NCBI GenBank assembly: GCA_040755725.1
Contig: JBFMAI010000009.1
Location: forward strand, 1-64,000
Direction of reading: 5' to 3'
Source of the DNA: JBFMAI01 sp040755725
GTDB taxonomy: Bacteria; Planctomycetota; Phycisphaerae; UBA1845; Fen-1342
DNA: 64,000 bases
The notes beneath the pieces are model-generated. The model was not told the DNA's origin. It made no database searches and saw only the letters and a list, made by a program, of their open reading frames with translations. The position numbers and the translations under genes are program-made. Shown in pieces: positions 49,392 through 61,047 of the stretch. Each line of letters starts with the position of its first letter. Positions within the stretch are counted from its first letter, which is position 1.

Positions 49392-49681
49392 TCGAAACAC
49401 CCGAGCTGGCACGCCCGAATGCGAATGTCGAGCTCGTCGAGCAGCGGGCCGAGCTGGCGCGGGGTGATTCCGAGTCGGGCGGCCGTCTCAAACGCGGTCG
49501 TGCACGCGATCCAGCCTCCGGCCCGGAGGGTACTCGTGCTGCTCTGTTGACCGGCGGCCCCTTCAACGATTTCCACCGCGCCGTCGCCCTCCGTCACGAT
49601 CTCCAGCGGCACGGCCGCCGCCGCGGCCCAGGCTCGAACCGTCGGCCCGCGACGGGCCGGCACACGCAATCTGGCGGTCAT
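49388..49681 (-). CDS. Small C-terminal CxxxC protein coupled to the MobB-FdhD gene
   Basis: A 97-aa protein. The second half (TTAFETAARLGITPRQLGPL, then LDELDIRIRACQLGC) looks like a small helix-turn-helix-like or helical domain ending in Cys91-x3-Cys95. No enzyme signature. The GTGA overlap with the fusion gene means coupled translation. It may hand sulfur or metal to the molybdenum-cofactor machinery; this is inference from context and the cysteine pair. GAGGAGG precedes the ATG at 49681. Confidence 0.6.
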   Translation of the reverse strand: MTARLRVPARRGPTVRAWAAAAAVPLEIVTEGDGAVEIVEGAAGQQSSTSTLRAGGWIACTTAFETAARLGITPRQLGPLLDELDIRIRACQLGCFE

Positions 49682-49967
49682 GGCACACCTCCTCGGCGGC
49701 GATTCTACCGCGACGCCCGGGCCGGTGGCGGGCGTCGGCGGCGGGCGAGCGGGTCGGTGACCTTGCTTTTTTGCCGCCCGGAGCAGACTATAAGGTGCTG
49801 CGGCGGCCGCGGCTTGGCGGGCGTCCGGCCCGCGGGCGGCGGTCCGCCCCGGCGGGCGAGAGCGACCCGGCCGCGGAGGCGGGGGGTGCCCGACTCAGCG
49901 GACCGGGGCCGCGCGACCCGGGTGGCCCCGGGCGGTCGCCGCGATCGGTCCGTGTAAGGGAGTGCGG

Positions 49968-51686
<1,719 letters not shown>

Positions 51687-51738
51687 CGCCGCGGCGGCGG
51701 CCCCGCCGTCGCCGGGCACCGACGAACGAGGACTGACT

Positions 51739-52899
51739 GTGGCTACCGTTCACATTGATCGTCTGTTGGAGACGTGCATTCGGGTCGGCGCATCCGACAT
51801 TCACTTGCACGTCGGGCGTCCGCCGGTACTGCGGATCGACGGGGCCCTGCGCTCGCTCGAAACGAAGTCGCTGGAGCCCGACGACACGGTGGCCCTGATG
51901 AAGTCCGTGACGCCCGAGCGGAACCAGCAGGAGCTCCAGGAAGAGGGCGGCACCGACTACGGGTTTGCCTTCGGGGACAAGGGGCGGTTCCGCGTGTCGG
52001 TGTTCCGGCAGAAGGGCAACGTGTCGATGGTGCTGCGGCTGATCCCCTCGAAGATCCTGACGTTCGAGGAGATCGGCCTGCCCAAGATCACGCGGGCGCT
52101 GTGCCGCCGGCCGCGCGGGCTGTTCCTGGTGACCGGTCCGACCGGGTCCGGCAAGACGACCACGCTGGCGACGATGCTGGACTACATCAACCGCGAGGTG
52201 GGCGACCGGCACATCATCAGCATCGAGGACCCGATCGAGTACTACCACCCGCACGTGCGGTGCTGCTTCTCGCAGCGCGAGGTGGGGGTGGATGTGCCCA
52301 GCTTCGCCGAGGCTTTGCGGCGCAGCCTGCGGATGGACCCGGACGTCATCCTCGTCGGCGAAATGCGCGACCTGGAGACGATGGAAGCGGCCATCCGGGC
52401 CGCCGAGACCGGCCACCTCGTCTTCGCCACCCTGCACACCACCGGCGCCCAGGGCACGATCAACCGGATCATTGACGCCTTCCCGGTCGAGCAGCAGGAG
52501 CAGATCCGCGTGCAGCTCAGCACCAACCTGCTGGCCGTGCTGTCCCAGGTGCTGCTGCCCAAGAAGGGCACCGGCGGGCGCGTGGCGGCGTACGAGTTCC
52601 TCGTCATCACCCCCGCCATCTCCAACCTGATCCGCGAGAACAAGACCTACCGCATCGACTCGGCGATCCAGACGGGCAAGAAATACGGCATGCAACTGCT
52701 GGACGACCACCTCTGGCAGCTCTACGACCGCGACGTGGTCAGCGCCGAGGAGTGCATCGAGCGGGCCCGCAACCCGGCCGAGATGCAGGCCAAGATCGAG
52801 GCCAAGCTCCGCGGCACCACCGCCGCCGGCATGTTGGGACGCAAGAGCTACGAGGAACAGATGCTCGAGCGCGAGATGAAACAGGACCAGCCGGGCTGA
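51739..52899 (+). CDS. pilT: Twitching-motility / pilus retraction ATPase
   Basis: A 386-aa PilT ATPase that powers pilus retraction. ASDIHLHVGRPPVLRIDGAL is the PilT N-terminus. Walker A is VTGPTGSGKTTTLATMLDYI, Asp box SIEDPIEYYHPHVRCCFSQREV, Walker B-like DPDVILVGEMRDLETMEAAI and His box TGHLVFATLHTTGAQGTINRIID. The AIRNLIRE-type C-terminal motif reads AISNLIRENKTYRIDSAIQTG. The start is GTG with AGGAC upstream. Operon partner of pilB. Confidence 0.93.
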   Translation: MATVHIDRLLETCIRVGASDIHLHVGRPPVLRIDGALRSLETKSLEPDDTVALMKSVTPERNQQELQEEGGTDYGFAFGDKGRFRVSVFRQKGNVSMVLRLIPSKILTFEEIGLPKITRALCRRPRGLFLVTGPTGSGKTTTLATMLDYINREVGDRHIISIEDPIEYYHPHVRCCFSQREVGVDVPSFAEALRRSLRMDPDVILVGEMRDLETMEAAIRAAETGHLVFATLHTTGAQGTINRIIDAFPVEQQEQIRVQLSTNLLAVLSQVLLPKKGTGGRVAAYEFLVITPAISNLIRENKTYRIDSAIQTGKKYGMQLLDDHLWQLYDRDVVSAEECIERARNPAEMQAKIEAKLRGTTAAGMLGRKSYEEQMLEREMKQDQPG

Positions 52900-52997
52900 G
52901 CCGGCCCGCGCGCCGCGGAGACCTCGCGGCCACCGCCCCGCGCGGTGCGGCGCGAGCGCATCAGGCGTGACCTTCACCCCCTTGTTGGGAGACCGGC

Positions 52998-53966
52998 GTG
53001 GCGACGGAGAAAGTCATCATCATCGGATCGGGACCGGCGGGGCTGACCGCGTGTATCTACGCCGCCCGCGCCAACCTCAACCCCCTGTGCTTCGAGGGCT
53101 ACAACGCCGGCGGGCTCATCCCCGGCGGCCAGCTCATGTTCACGACCGAGGTGGAGAACTACCCCGGGTTTCCCGAGGGTGTGGCCGGGCCGAAGATGAT
53201 GAAGGCCTTCCGCGACCAGGCCGAACGCTTCGGCACCCGCTTCGTCCGCGACGACGTGGTGGACGTGGACTTCTCCCAGCGGCCCTTCGTCGTCAGGAGC
53301 CATGACCAGACCGCCCAGGCCCACGCCGTCATCATCGCCACCGGCGCCCGGGCCAATTGGCTCGGCCTGCCGAACGAGAAGCGGCTGGCCGAGAGCGGCG
53401 GCGGGGTGTCCGCCTGCGCCGTCTGCGACGGCGCCATGCCCATGTACCGCAACCAAGACCTGGTGGTCATCGGCGGCGGCGACTCGGCGATCGAGGAGGG
53501 CACGTATCTCACGAAATTCGCCCGGAAGGTGTACTTGGTGCATCGCCGGGACGAACTGCGTGCCTCCAAGGCCATGCAGGACCGTTTCTTCAAGCACGTC
53601 GCAAGCGGCAAGATGGAGCCCGTCTGGAACAGCGTCGTCGTGGACGTGCTCGGCGAGCATTCGATCACCGGCGTGCGCGTCAAGAACGTCAAGACGAACC
53701 AAGAGCACGACCTGCCGTGCAAGGGCCTGTTCCTGGCGATCGGCCACACGCCGAACACGGAGCTGTTCAGGAAGTCCCTGGCCTGTGATGACAAGGGCTA
53801 CCTGAAGCTGCGGGAGCCGGGGCGAACGTACACGAACATCGAAGGGGTTTTCGCGGCGGGCGACGTAGCCGACCACACGTACCGCCAGGCCGTGACCGCC
53901 GCCGGCTCGGGCTGCATGGCGGCCCTGGACGCGGAACGGTGGCTGGCGGGGCAGGGGATTGAGTAG
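52998..53966 (+). CDS. trxB: Thioredoxin reductase
   Basis: Reduces thioredoxin with NADPH through FAD (322 aa). The FAD-binding motif is VIIIGSGPAGLTACIYAAR. The redox pair is CAVC (Cys140, Cys143). The NADPH motif is VIGGGDSAIEEGTYLTKFA, followed by YLVHRRDELRASKAMQDR. The C-terminal FAD motif is EGVFAAGDVADHTYRQAVTAAGSG. The start is GTG with GGGAG upstream. The pair CAVC rather than CATC is a normal variant. Stand-alone gene. Confidence 0.95.
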   Translation: MATEKVIIIGSGPAGLTACIYAARANLNPLCFEGYNAGGLIPGGQLMFTTEVENYPGFPEGVAGPKMMKAFRDQAERFGTRFVRDDVVDVDFSQRPFVVRSHDQTAQAHAVIIATGARANWLGLPNEKRLAESGGGVSACAVCDGAMPMYRNQDLVVIGGGDSAIEEGTYLTKFARKVYLVHRRDELRASKAMQDRFFKHVASGKMEPVWNSVVVDVLGEHSITGVRVKNVKTNQEHDLPCKGLFLAIGHTPNTELFRKSLACDDKGYLKLREPGRTYTNIEGVFAAGDVADHTYRQAVTAAGSGCMAALDAERWLAGQGIE

Positions 53967-54068
53967 GCCACGCGCGGGCTCGCTCTCTCCGCGTTGTGCC
54001 GCCCGTCGAGAGCGGGTACATCTCCCGGGCGAAGGACCGGTTGTTGACCGTAAGAGGGAGCGCTCAAC

Positions 54069-54512
54069 GTGGTTGATCGAACTGCGCACACCCGCCCGAT
54101 GCTCGCTGCCGACTACACCGCCGTGCGCGCCGTGTGGGGCGCCGCCGGGCTGAGCATTCGTCCGCACGGGCGCGACACGGAACAGGCCATCCTCTCACAA
54201 CTCTCGCACTTCCCCGACACGTACCTCGTCGCCGAGTGCGACGGCCAAATCGCCGGCACCGTCCTCGGCACGCACGATCACCGCAAGGGCTGGATCAACC
54301 GGCTGGCAGTCCACCCAGACTATCAACGACGCGGGGTGGCCCGGCGTCTGCTGGCGGCCTGCGAACAGGCCCTCCACGCCCAGGGCCTCGAGATCATCGC
54401 CGCGCTGGTCGAGGGCGATAACGCGGCGTCCGCCGCGTTCTTCCGCGCAAGCGGGTACGAGCTCTACGGCCCCGTCCACTACTTCCGCAGGCGATCGCGC
54501 CCCGACATCTGA
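54069..54512 (+). CDS. GNAT-family N-acetyltransferase
   Basis: A 147-aa acetyltransferase. Motif A (acetyl-CoA) is WINRLAVHPDYQRRGVARRLLAACEQAL, and the preceding AECDGQIAGTVLGTHD is the usual beta strand pair. LEIIAALVEGDNAASAAFFRASGYELYGP matches the C-terminal RimI-like motif. Substrate unknown. The start is GTG with GAGGGAG upstream. Confidence 0.88.
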   Translation: MVDRTAHTRPMLAADYTAVRAVWGAAGLSIRPHGRDTEQAILSQLSHFPDTYLVAECDGQIAGTVLGTHDHRKGWINRLAVHPDYQRRGVARRLLAACEQALHAQGLEIIAALVEGDNAASAAFFRASGYELYGPVHYFRRRSRPDI

Positions 54513-54805
54513 CGCCGGAGGCTATTCAATGCCCCCCTCCCTCCCCGGGAGGGGTTGGGGGAGGGTGGCTCTTCTCAGCCGGAACACTCCCGCGATTCTT
54601 CAGTTCCCGTGTATCCGGGCCTCGGCCGGCAATCACTGCCCGCCCCGGCAGGCACGGGGGCCTGCCCCACACCAGAAGCCGGCCCTGCGGCCGCCCCTCC
54701 ACGGGGGCCACAGGCTGGGAACTCCCGGGCTGCCGCCGGCGTCCAAGGGTTGTAACTCGCCGGGCACCGGCGGATTCCTCAGACGACACTTACAGGAGGT
54801 CGGCC
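54513..54805. other. Spacer before the VIT/vWA gene with a family B repeat
   Basis: Holds family B copy 3 (54532-54566), a GC-rich region full of inverted CCCCGG/GGCCTG strings (54640-54730) and AGGAGG (54794-54799) before the next ATG. No other gene seen. Confidence 0.5.
54532..54566 (+). repeat. Family B CCCTCCCC repeat, copy 3
   Basis: CCTCCCTCCCCGGGAGGGG hairpin, then TTGGGGGAGGGT; identical over 20 nt to 20177-20196. Confidence 0.75.
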
Positions 54806-57028
54806 ATGCTCTCCCTGCGCACCCGTTCACGCGGTTTCCTCACGGCTTTGCTGCTCATCGGACTGGTCCCGCCCACGCTGAAGGCCCAGGGGCAGATCCT
54901 CGTCGAACGCCCCGTCCCTCCGCCGCAGCCCGGCCCGGGGCAAACCCGCCTGATCCTCAAGACCCTGAAGGTGCAGGCGGACATCACGGACGGCATCGCC
55001 GTCACGGTCGTCGAGCAGTCGTTCCTCAACCCCACGCGCCACCAGATTGAAGGCGTCTACATCTTCCCCCTACCCGACAACGTCGCCGTCGGCGATTTCT
55101 CCATGACGGTTGACGGCAAGACGTTGCGCGGCGAGGTGCTCGACGCCGCCACCGCCCGCAAGACCTACGAGGACATCGTCCGCCGCCTGCGCGACCCCGG
55201 ACTGCTCGAATACCTGGGCCAGCGGATGTTCCGGGCGAGCATCTTCCCGATCCCGCCTGGCGGGACCGTTGATGTCAAGCTCCAATACTCGCAGACGTTG
55301 GAGGAGCAGGGCGGCCTCGGCCTGCTGCGGCACCCACTGCGGAGCGATGCCGGAAACGACGTGCCCGTGGATCAGGTCGTCGTGACGGTCCGCCTCAAGA
55401 GCACGCAGCCGCTGACCGCCGTGTTCAGCCCCTCGCACGAGTGCGACGTCCGTCGACCGAACGACTTCGAGGCGACGGTCGGGTACGAGGCCGCCCGCGT
55501 GCGGCCCGACCGCGACTTCATGCTGTACTACCAGCGGCGGGACGCCGCATTCGGCGTCGTGGTACTCACGAACCGCGCGCCGGGCGAACCCGGCACGTTC
55601 CTGCTGCGGATCGCCCCGCGCGTCGAGCTGTCTAACGAAGACATTCAGCCGAAAGACGTGGCGTTCGTGATCGACACGTCGGGCAGCATGGCCGGGCTGA
55701 AGATGGAGCAGACGAAACGGGCGCTGAAGTTCTGCCTGCGCAGCCTGAACCCGCAGGACCGCTTCAACATCTACGCCTTCAGCACGGGGGTCAACCCCTT
55801 CCGCGAGACGCTCGTGCCGGCCGGCGACGAGATTCGCAAGGCGGCGGACGAGTACGTCGGCCAGCTTCAGGCCGCCGGTGGCACGAACATCCATGCGGCC
55901 TTGCAAGCGGCACTGGGCGACGGCCCGCGCGACGACTCCCGCCCGTATCTCATCGTGTTCATGACTGACGGCCAGCCGACCATCGAAATCACCGATCCCG
56001 AGCAAATCCGCCGCAACGTGGTCAGCAAGAACGTCCGCAATGTGCGTTTCCACGTCTTTGGCGTCGGCAGCGACGTCAACACGCACCTGCTCGACAAGCT
56101 CGCCGAAGCGACCCGTGGCAGCCGCGACTACTGCACCGAAAACGAAGACCTGGAACTGAAGCTCAGCGCGTTCGTCGCGCGGCTGACGCACCCGGTGCTG
56201 ACCGACCTGAAGCTGCGGATCGACGGCGTGCGGACGCTCGACGTGTACCCGTCGGAGTTGCCCGACCTGTTCCGCGGCAACGACCTCGTCGTCTTCGGCC
56301 GCTATGACGGGGCCGGGGCGGTGTCGATCCGCCTGGAGGGCCGCGTCCACGGCGAGGCCCGGACGATCGGTTACGAAGCCGAGTTCCCGCAGGTCGCCAC
56401 GGCCAACGACTTCCTGCCGAGGCTGTGGGCCAACCGCAAAGTCGCGTACCTGCTCGATCAGCTTCGCCTACACGGCGAGAACCGCGAGCTGGTCGAAGAG
56501 GTGGTCCGTCTGGCCAAACGCTACGGCATCGTGACGCCATACACCGCTGCCCTGATCCTGGAGGACGACACGGTCGTTCCGGGACGACCGGCGCCGGCGG
56601 CCGAGGCGGTGCGCGAGCAGGCCCGGCGGAAGCTCGGGGCGGCGGGCGGCGGCGTGTCCGGCGGGCGGGGAGTGGTGGCGGCACCCAGCGGAGCGCAGGC
56701 GGTCGACGCGTCGCGCGACCTCGCCAAATTGCGGGCCTCCGTGACCGTGACGACTCCGGAGGAAGAGGAAGGCGCCGCGACCGGCCCGACCCTGCTCCGC
56801 CACGTCGGCGACAAGACGTTCGCTCTGGCGGACGGTCGGTGGACCGACACCGCGTGGGACGGCAAGAAGTCGCCGGCGAAAGTGGCGGCGTTCAGCGACG
56901 CGTATTTCAAGCTGCTCGCGCGGCACCCGGAGCTGAAGCGCTACTTCGCGCTGGGCGAGCGAGTGCTCGTCGTCCTCGGCGAGCAGGTCTACGAATCGGC
57001 GCCGCCGGCCGATGGCGGGACGCAGTAA
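54806..57028 (+). CDS. Exported VIT / von Willebrand A domain protein
   Basis: A 740-aa protein with signal peptide (FLTALLLIGLVPPTLKAQ). A VIT domain covers about residues 30-165 (LKVQADITDGIAVTVVEQSF, GVYIFPLPDNVAVGDFSMTV, RKTYEDIVRRLRDPGLLEYL). A vWA domain follows with the MIDAS motif DTSGS starting at Asp290 (DVAFVIDTSGSMAGLKMEQT) and further MIDAS residues in AAGGTNIHAALQAAL and FMTDGQPTIEI. The C-terminal 200 residues are less conserved. Inter-alpha-trypsin-inhibitor-like VIT/vWA proteins in bacteria are surface or periplasmic binding proteins of mostly unknown role. AGGAGG precedes the ATG. It lies upstream of, and convergent with, the TrpC-like gene. Confidence 0.88.
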   Translation: MLSLRTRSRGFLTALLLIGLVPPTLKAQGQILVERPVPPPQPGPGQTRLILKTLKVQADITDGIAVTVVEQSFLNPTRHQIEGVYIFPLPDNVAVGDFSMTVDGKTLRGEVLDAATARKTYEDIVRRLRDPGLLEYLGQRMFRASIFPIPPGGTVDVKLQYSQTLEEQGGLGLLRHPLRSDAGNDVPVDQVVVTVRLKSTQPLTAVFSPSHECDVRRPNDFEATVGYEAARVRPDRDFMLYYQRRDAAFGVVVLTNRAPGEPGTFLLRIAPRVELSNEDIQPKDVAFVIDTSGSMAGLKMEQTKRALKFCLRSLNPQDRFNIYAFSTGVNPFRETLVPAGDEIRKAADEYVGQLQAAGGTNIHAALQAALGDGPRDDSRPYLIVFMTDGQPTIEITDPEQIRRNVVSKNVRNVRFHVFGVGSDVNTHLLDKLAEATRGSRDYCTENEDLELKLSAFVARLTHPVLTDLKLRIDGVRTLDVYPSELPDLFRGNDLVVFGRYDGAGAVSIRLEGRVHGEARTIGYEAEFPQVATANDFLPRLWANRKVAYLLDQLRLHGENRELVEEVVRLAKRYGIVTPYTAALILEDDTVVPGRPAPAAEAVREQARRKLGAAGGGVSGGRGVVAAPSGAQAVDASRDLAKLRASVTVTTPEEEEGAATGPTLLRHVGDKTFALADGRWTDTAWDGKKSPAKVAAFSDAYFKLLARHPELKRYFALGERVLVVLGEQVYESAPPADGGTQ

Positions 57029-57096
57029 CGTAGAACGCGCGGCGCTGAACCGGGCGGACGTGCCTGGTCAGCGCCGCACCGGCCGTATGTCCCCTG

Positions 57097-57909
57097 TCAC
57101 CGCGGCCGGCCGAACAGCGCGCGGACGGCACTCCCGATGTCCGTCGCCTCCGTCAGCACATCCCCCATCAGAACGGCCCGCGCGCCCGCCGCGTGCATGC
57201 GCTGGATGTCCGCCCGTGTGCGCAACCCGTGCATGGCGACGATCGGCATCCCCGGCGGTACCGCCGGCGCGAGCGTCTCCGTGACGGACAAATCGACGGC
57301 CCGCGTACGCGGATCGCGGTTGGACAGGCCGGCCAACACGCCTCCGCTCACCTGGTCGGCCACCGCCGCGAGCGTCTCCCGTGCCCGCCGGCGCTCGTGC
57401 AGCACCAGCAGCACCGTCAGTTCCAGGCGCCGGGCCGATTCGACCAGGGCCACGGCCGCCGGCGGTTCGAGCGCATCCGCGATGAGCGCGACGGCGTCCG
57501 CCCCCGCCGCCCGGCTCTCGTGCAGTTGGTACGCGTCGATGAGCCCGTCGCCCCGCAGCACGGGGAGGCCCACGGCCGCCTTGACAGCGCGGACTTGCGT
57601 CACGCGGTCGCCTGCGGCCACCGCCGCGACGCTCAGGCCGACCGCGCAGGCCCCGGCGGACTCGGCTTGCCGCGCCAGCCCTTCCGGGGCCGCCGCGGGG
57701 CGGCCCGGTGCGGAAGACGCGCCGGCCCCGCCCAGTTCGACGATGAGGTTCGGTCCCCCCAGCCGCGGCGCGGCGACGGCGCCGAAGAAATTGCGGCGCG
57801 GCAGGAAATACCCGGGAGCGGAGGTCAGTTGTTCAACCGGCACGGTCAGCTTGGCTTGCTCGACTTGCCGGCGCGTGTGCGCGACAATCTCGGCCAGGAC
57901 ATCCGCCAC
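57097..57909 (-). CDS. TrpC-like protein lacking most IGPS catalytic residues
   Basis: A 270-aa TIM barrel clearly homologous to indole-3-glycerol-phosphate synthase (MADVLAEIVAHTRRQVEQAK, then GDGLIDAYQLHESRAAGADA, GLSNRDPRTRAVDLSVTETLAP, GARAVLMGDVLTEATD). Most catalytic residues are changed: IAEVK's Lys is Gly60, the LRKDF Lys is Gly120, the catalytic Glu of the VEVH strand is Val/Leu (169-170), INNRD's Asn is Ser196, and the ES of SESGI is Met226-His227. Only Glu58 remains. IGPS activity is therefore very unlikely. The frame is clean, with a GTG start and AAGGA 6 nt upstream, so this is a diverged paralogue, not a decayed gene. Function unknown. Confidence 0.75.
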   Translation of the reverse strand: MADVLAEIVAHTRRQVEQAKLTVPVEQLTSAPGYFLPRRNFFGAVAAPRLGGPNLIVELGGAGASSAPGRPAAAPEGLARQAESAGACAVGLSVAAVAAGDRVTQVRAVKAAVGLPVLRGDGLIDAYQLHESRAAGADAVALIADALEPPAAVALVESARRLELTVLLVLHERRRARETLAAVADQVSGGVLAGLSNRDPRTRAVDLSVTETLAPAVPPGMPIVAMHGLRTRADIQRMHAAGARAVLMGDVLTEATDIGSAVRALFGRPR

Positions 57910-57987
57910 GGTGCGTCCTTCGCCCGAGCCGATCCGGCGCGGATCGCCGGGAGGGGCGCCGGCGGACGCCGCCGGCCGGCCCGACGA

Positions 57988-58863
57988 ATGCTAGCTTCGA
58001 TGCCGCAAATGGTGCAAGTCGCCGACAACGTCTTGCTGACGTTGGGGGCGGCCACGCTGCTCGGTCTGATCGTGGCGGCGCTGCGCCGCGGCACGTGGCG
58101 CGACCCGCTGGCCGGCGTGCCGGTGCCGATCGGCGGCCCGTCCTTCCTCGGCGTTGTGGCCGTCATGGTCGCCTTCCTCGCCGTGCAGTACCTCGCCGTG
58201 AGCCTGCTTGCCGGCGCTGCGACCGCGGACGACCCGGTGCCCGGGTCCGACACGTGGCATTGGCACCATCTGGCCGGCAACGCCGCCGCCGTCGTCATGG
58301 TGGGGCTGATGATCGCCGCCCTGGCCGCGGCCCGCACCCCCGCCGACGGCCCCTCGGTCGGCATCGTCGCCGGACTGCTGGCAGCGGTGGCGGGGTGGCT
58401 GATCGTGCTGCCGATCAGCGCGGTGCAGGCCGAGATGGGGCGCATCGTCTGGGAGTGGCTGCACCCGCAACAGGCCCCGCCGGTCCACGTGGTTCTTCAG
58501 GCCCTTTCCCGCAGCGAGTGGGGGGCCTGGGGCACCGTGCAGCTTGTGCTCGGGGCCCTCATTGTCGCCCCGCTGACCGAGGAGCTGTTCTTCCGCGGCG
58601 TCCTGCTCGGGGCCGTTTGCTACCACTTCGGCCGGGCCTGGCCCGCCATCGTGGCGACGGCGGTGGCATTCGGGCTCGCCCACGCCCAGCCGCAGGACAT
58701 CATCCCGCTCATCAGCCTCGGCCTGGTGCTGGGGTACCTGCGGCTGCGGTGCCGGGCGCTGTGGCCGTGCATCGTGCTGCACGTCCTGTTCAACGCCCGC
58801 ACGATGGCCTTTGTGCTGCTCGCGCCCGAGCTGCTCGAACCGACCGGCGGCAGCGGGTCTTGA
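57988..58863 (+). CDS. CPBP-family intramembrane metalloprotease
   Basis: A 291-aa CAAX-prenyl-protease/bacteriocin-immunity (CPBP) protein with about seven hydrophobic segments. The active-site motifs are EELFFRG (Glu198, Glu199, Arg203), FGLAH and HVLFNAR (HxxxN). Bacterial CPBP proteins cleave or protect membrane peptides. Three in-frame ATGs (57988, 58000, 58009) precede the first helix and none has a clear ribosome binding site, so the start is approximate. It ends directly at the guaB promoter, whose -35 box uses its stop codon. Confidence 0.85.
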   Translation: MLASMPQMVQVADNVLLTLGAATLLGLIVAALRRGTWRDPLAGVPVPIGGPSFLGVVAVMVAFLAVQYLAVSLLAGAATADDPVPGSDTWHWHHLAGNAAAVVMVGLMIAALAAARTPADGPSVGIVAGLLAAVAGWLIVLPISAVQAEMGRIVWEWLHPQQAPPVHVVLQALSRSEWGAWGTVQLVLGALIVAPLTEELFFRGVLLGAVCYHFGRAWPAIVATAVAFGLAHAQPQDIIPLISLGLVLGYLRLRCRALWPCIVLHVLFNARTMAFVLLAPELLEPTGGSGS

Positions 58864-58887
58864 CGGCCTGTCCGCCGATCGTATCCT
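58860..58887 (+). promoter_or_regulatory. Leaderless guaB promoter
   Basis: TTGACG (58860-58865, overlapping the CPBP stop), 16-nt spacer, TATCCT (58882-58887), then 6 nt to the guaB ATG at 58894. No Shine-Dalgarno sequence. Confidence 0.6.
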
Positions 58888-58893
58888 CTCGCT

Positions 58894-60340
<1,447 letters not shown>

Positions 60341-60369
<29 letters not shown>

Positions 60370-60958
60370 CGGGCTGCGACGACCGGGCCGGTGGTGGAGC
60401 ACCGCGGGCGTCGCGCTGTTGGCGCCGGGGCTCCTGGCCGGCTGTGCCCATGTCCCCAACCACTTCCGCGAGGACGGGCCGTCGGCCACCGCGACCTGGG
60501 ATTCGCCCACCGTGGCCGACCTGCGGGCGCGCTACCAGCCGGCGCCGCTGCGCGAGCGCGGCTGGCCCGCCACGGCCGTCACGGCCGAGAGCGGGGCCGT
60601 TATCCACTGGCCGCTGTACTTCGAAGACCCCTTCGAGGACAAGGGCCACGGCCGCACCGACGCCACCCACCCGCACAATGTCTACCGCGGCGGCTGGGAA
60701 GATTACGTCGCGCTGCCCTACAGCTTCGCCCGCTTCACCGTGAATTGGCTCCTGCTGCCGGTCAGCGCGATCGTCACGCCGCCCTGGACGCTGATGGAAA
60801 GCGACGGGCAATTGAGCCGGCAAGTCCTCGGTTACGATCACGACGCGGTGCCGATCGTCCCGTGGCCCGGGTTCGGTCCGCCGGCCCGCGACGTGCCCGC
60901 GTCGCCCGAACCAAGAACCCCGCCGCCGCAAATCCAGTCCGCCGTCGCGGCCCGCTAG
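60341..60958 (+). CDS. Lipoprotein of unknown function overlapping guaB
   Basis: A 205-aa predicted lipoprotein with signal WWSTAGVALLAPGLLAGC (lipobox LLAGC). The mature part is polar with aromatic-rich stretches (HWPLYFEDPFEDKGHG, YVALPYSFARFTVNWLLLPV) and one hydrophobic stretch (VNWLLLPVSAIVTPPW). No family recognised. The ATG at 60341 is 29 bp inside guaB in another frame, so its translation may depend on guaB termination. Annotation of this start is moderate; a later start would cut the signal. Confidence 0.7.
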
Positions 60959-61047
60959 TAGCTGTCCCGAAGTCTGGCCGGGAAGGGCCCGGAGCATTCA
61001 GGGCACGGCAGTCTCGATGGAGGAGCCCTGGGAGCGGGGCGGCGGCG

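Noticed and set aside
49962..49967. GTG start of pilB two codons earlier
   Set aside because: The ribosome binding site AAGGGAGT overlaps that GTG and is correctly spaced for the ATG at 49968.
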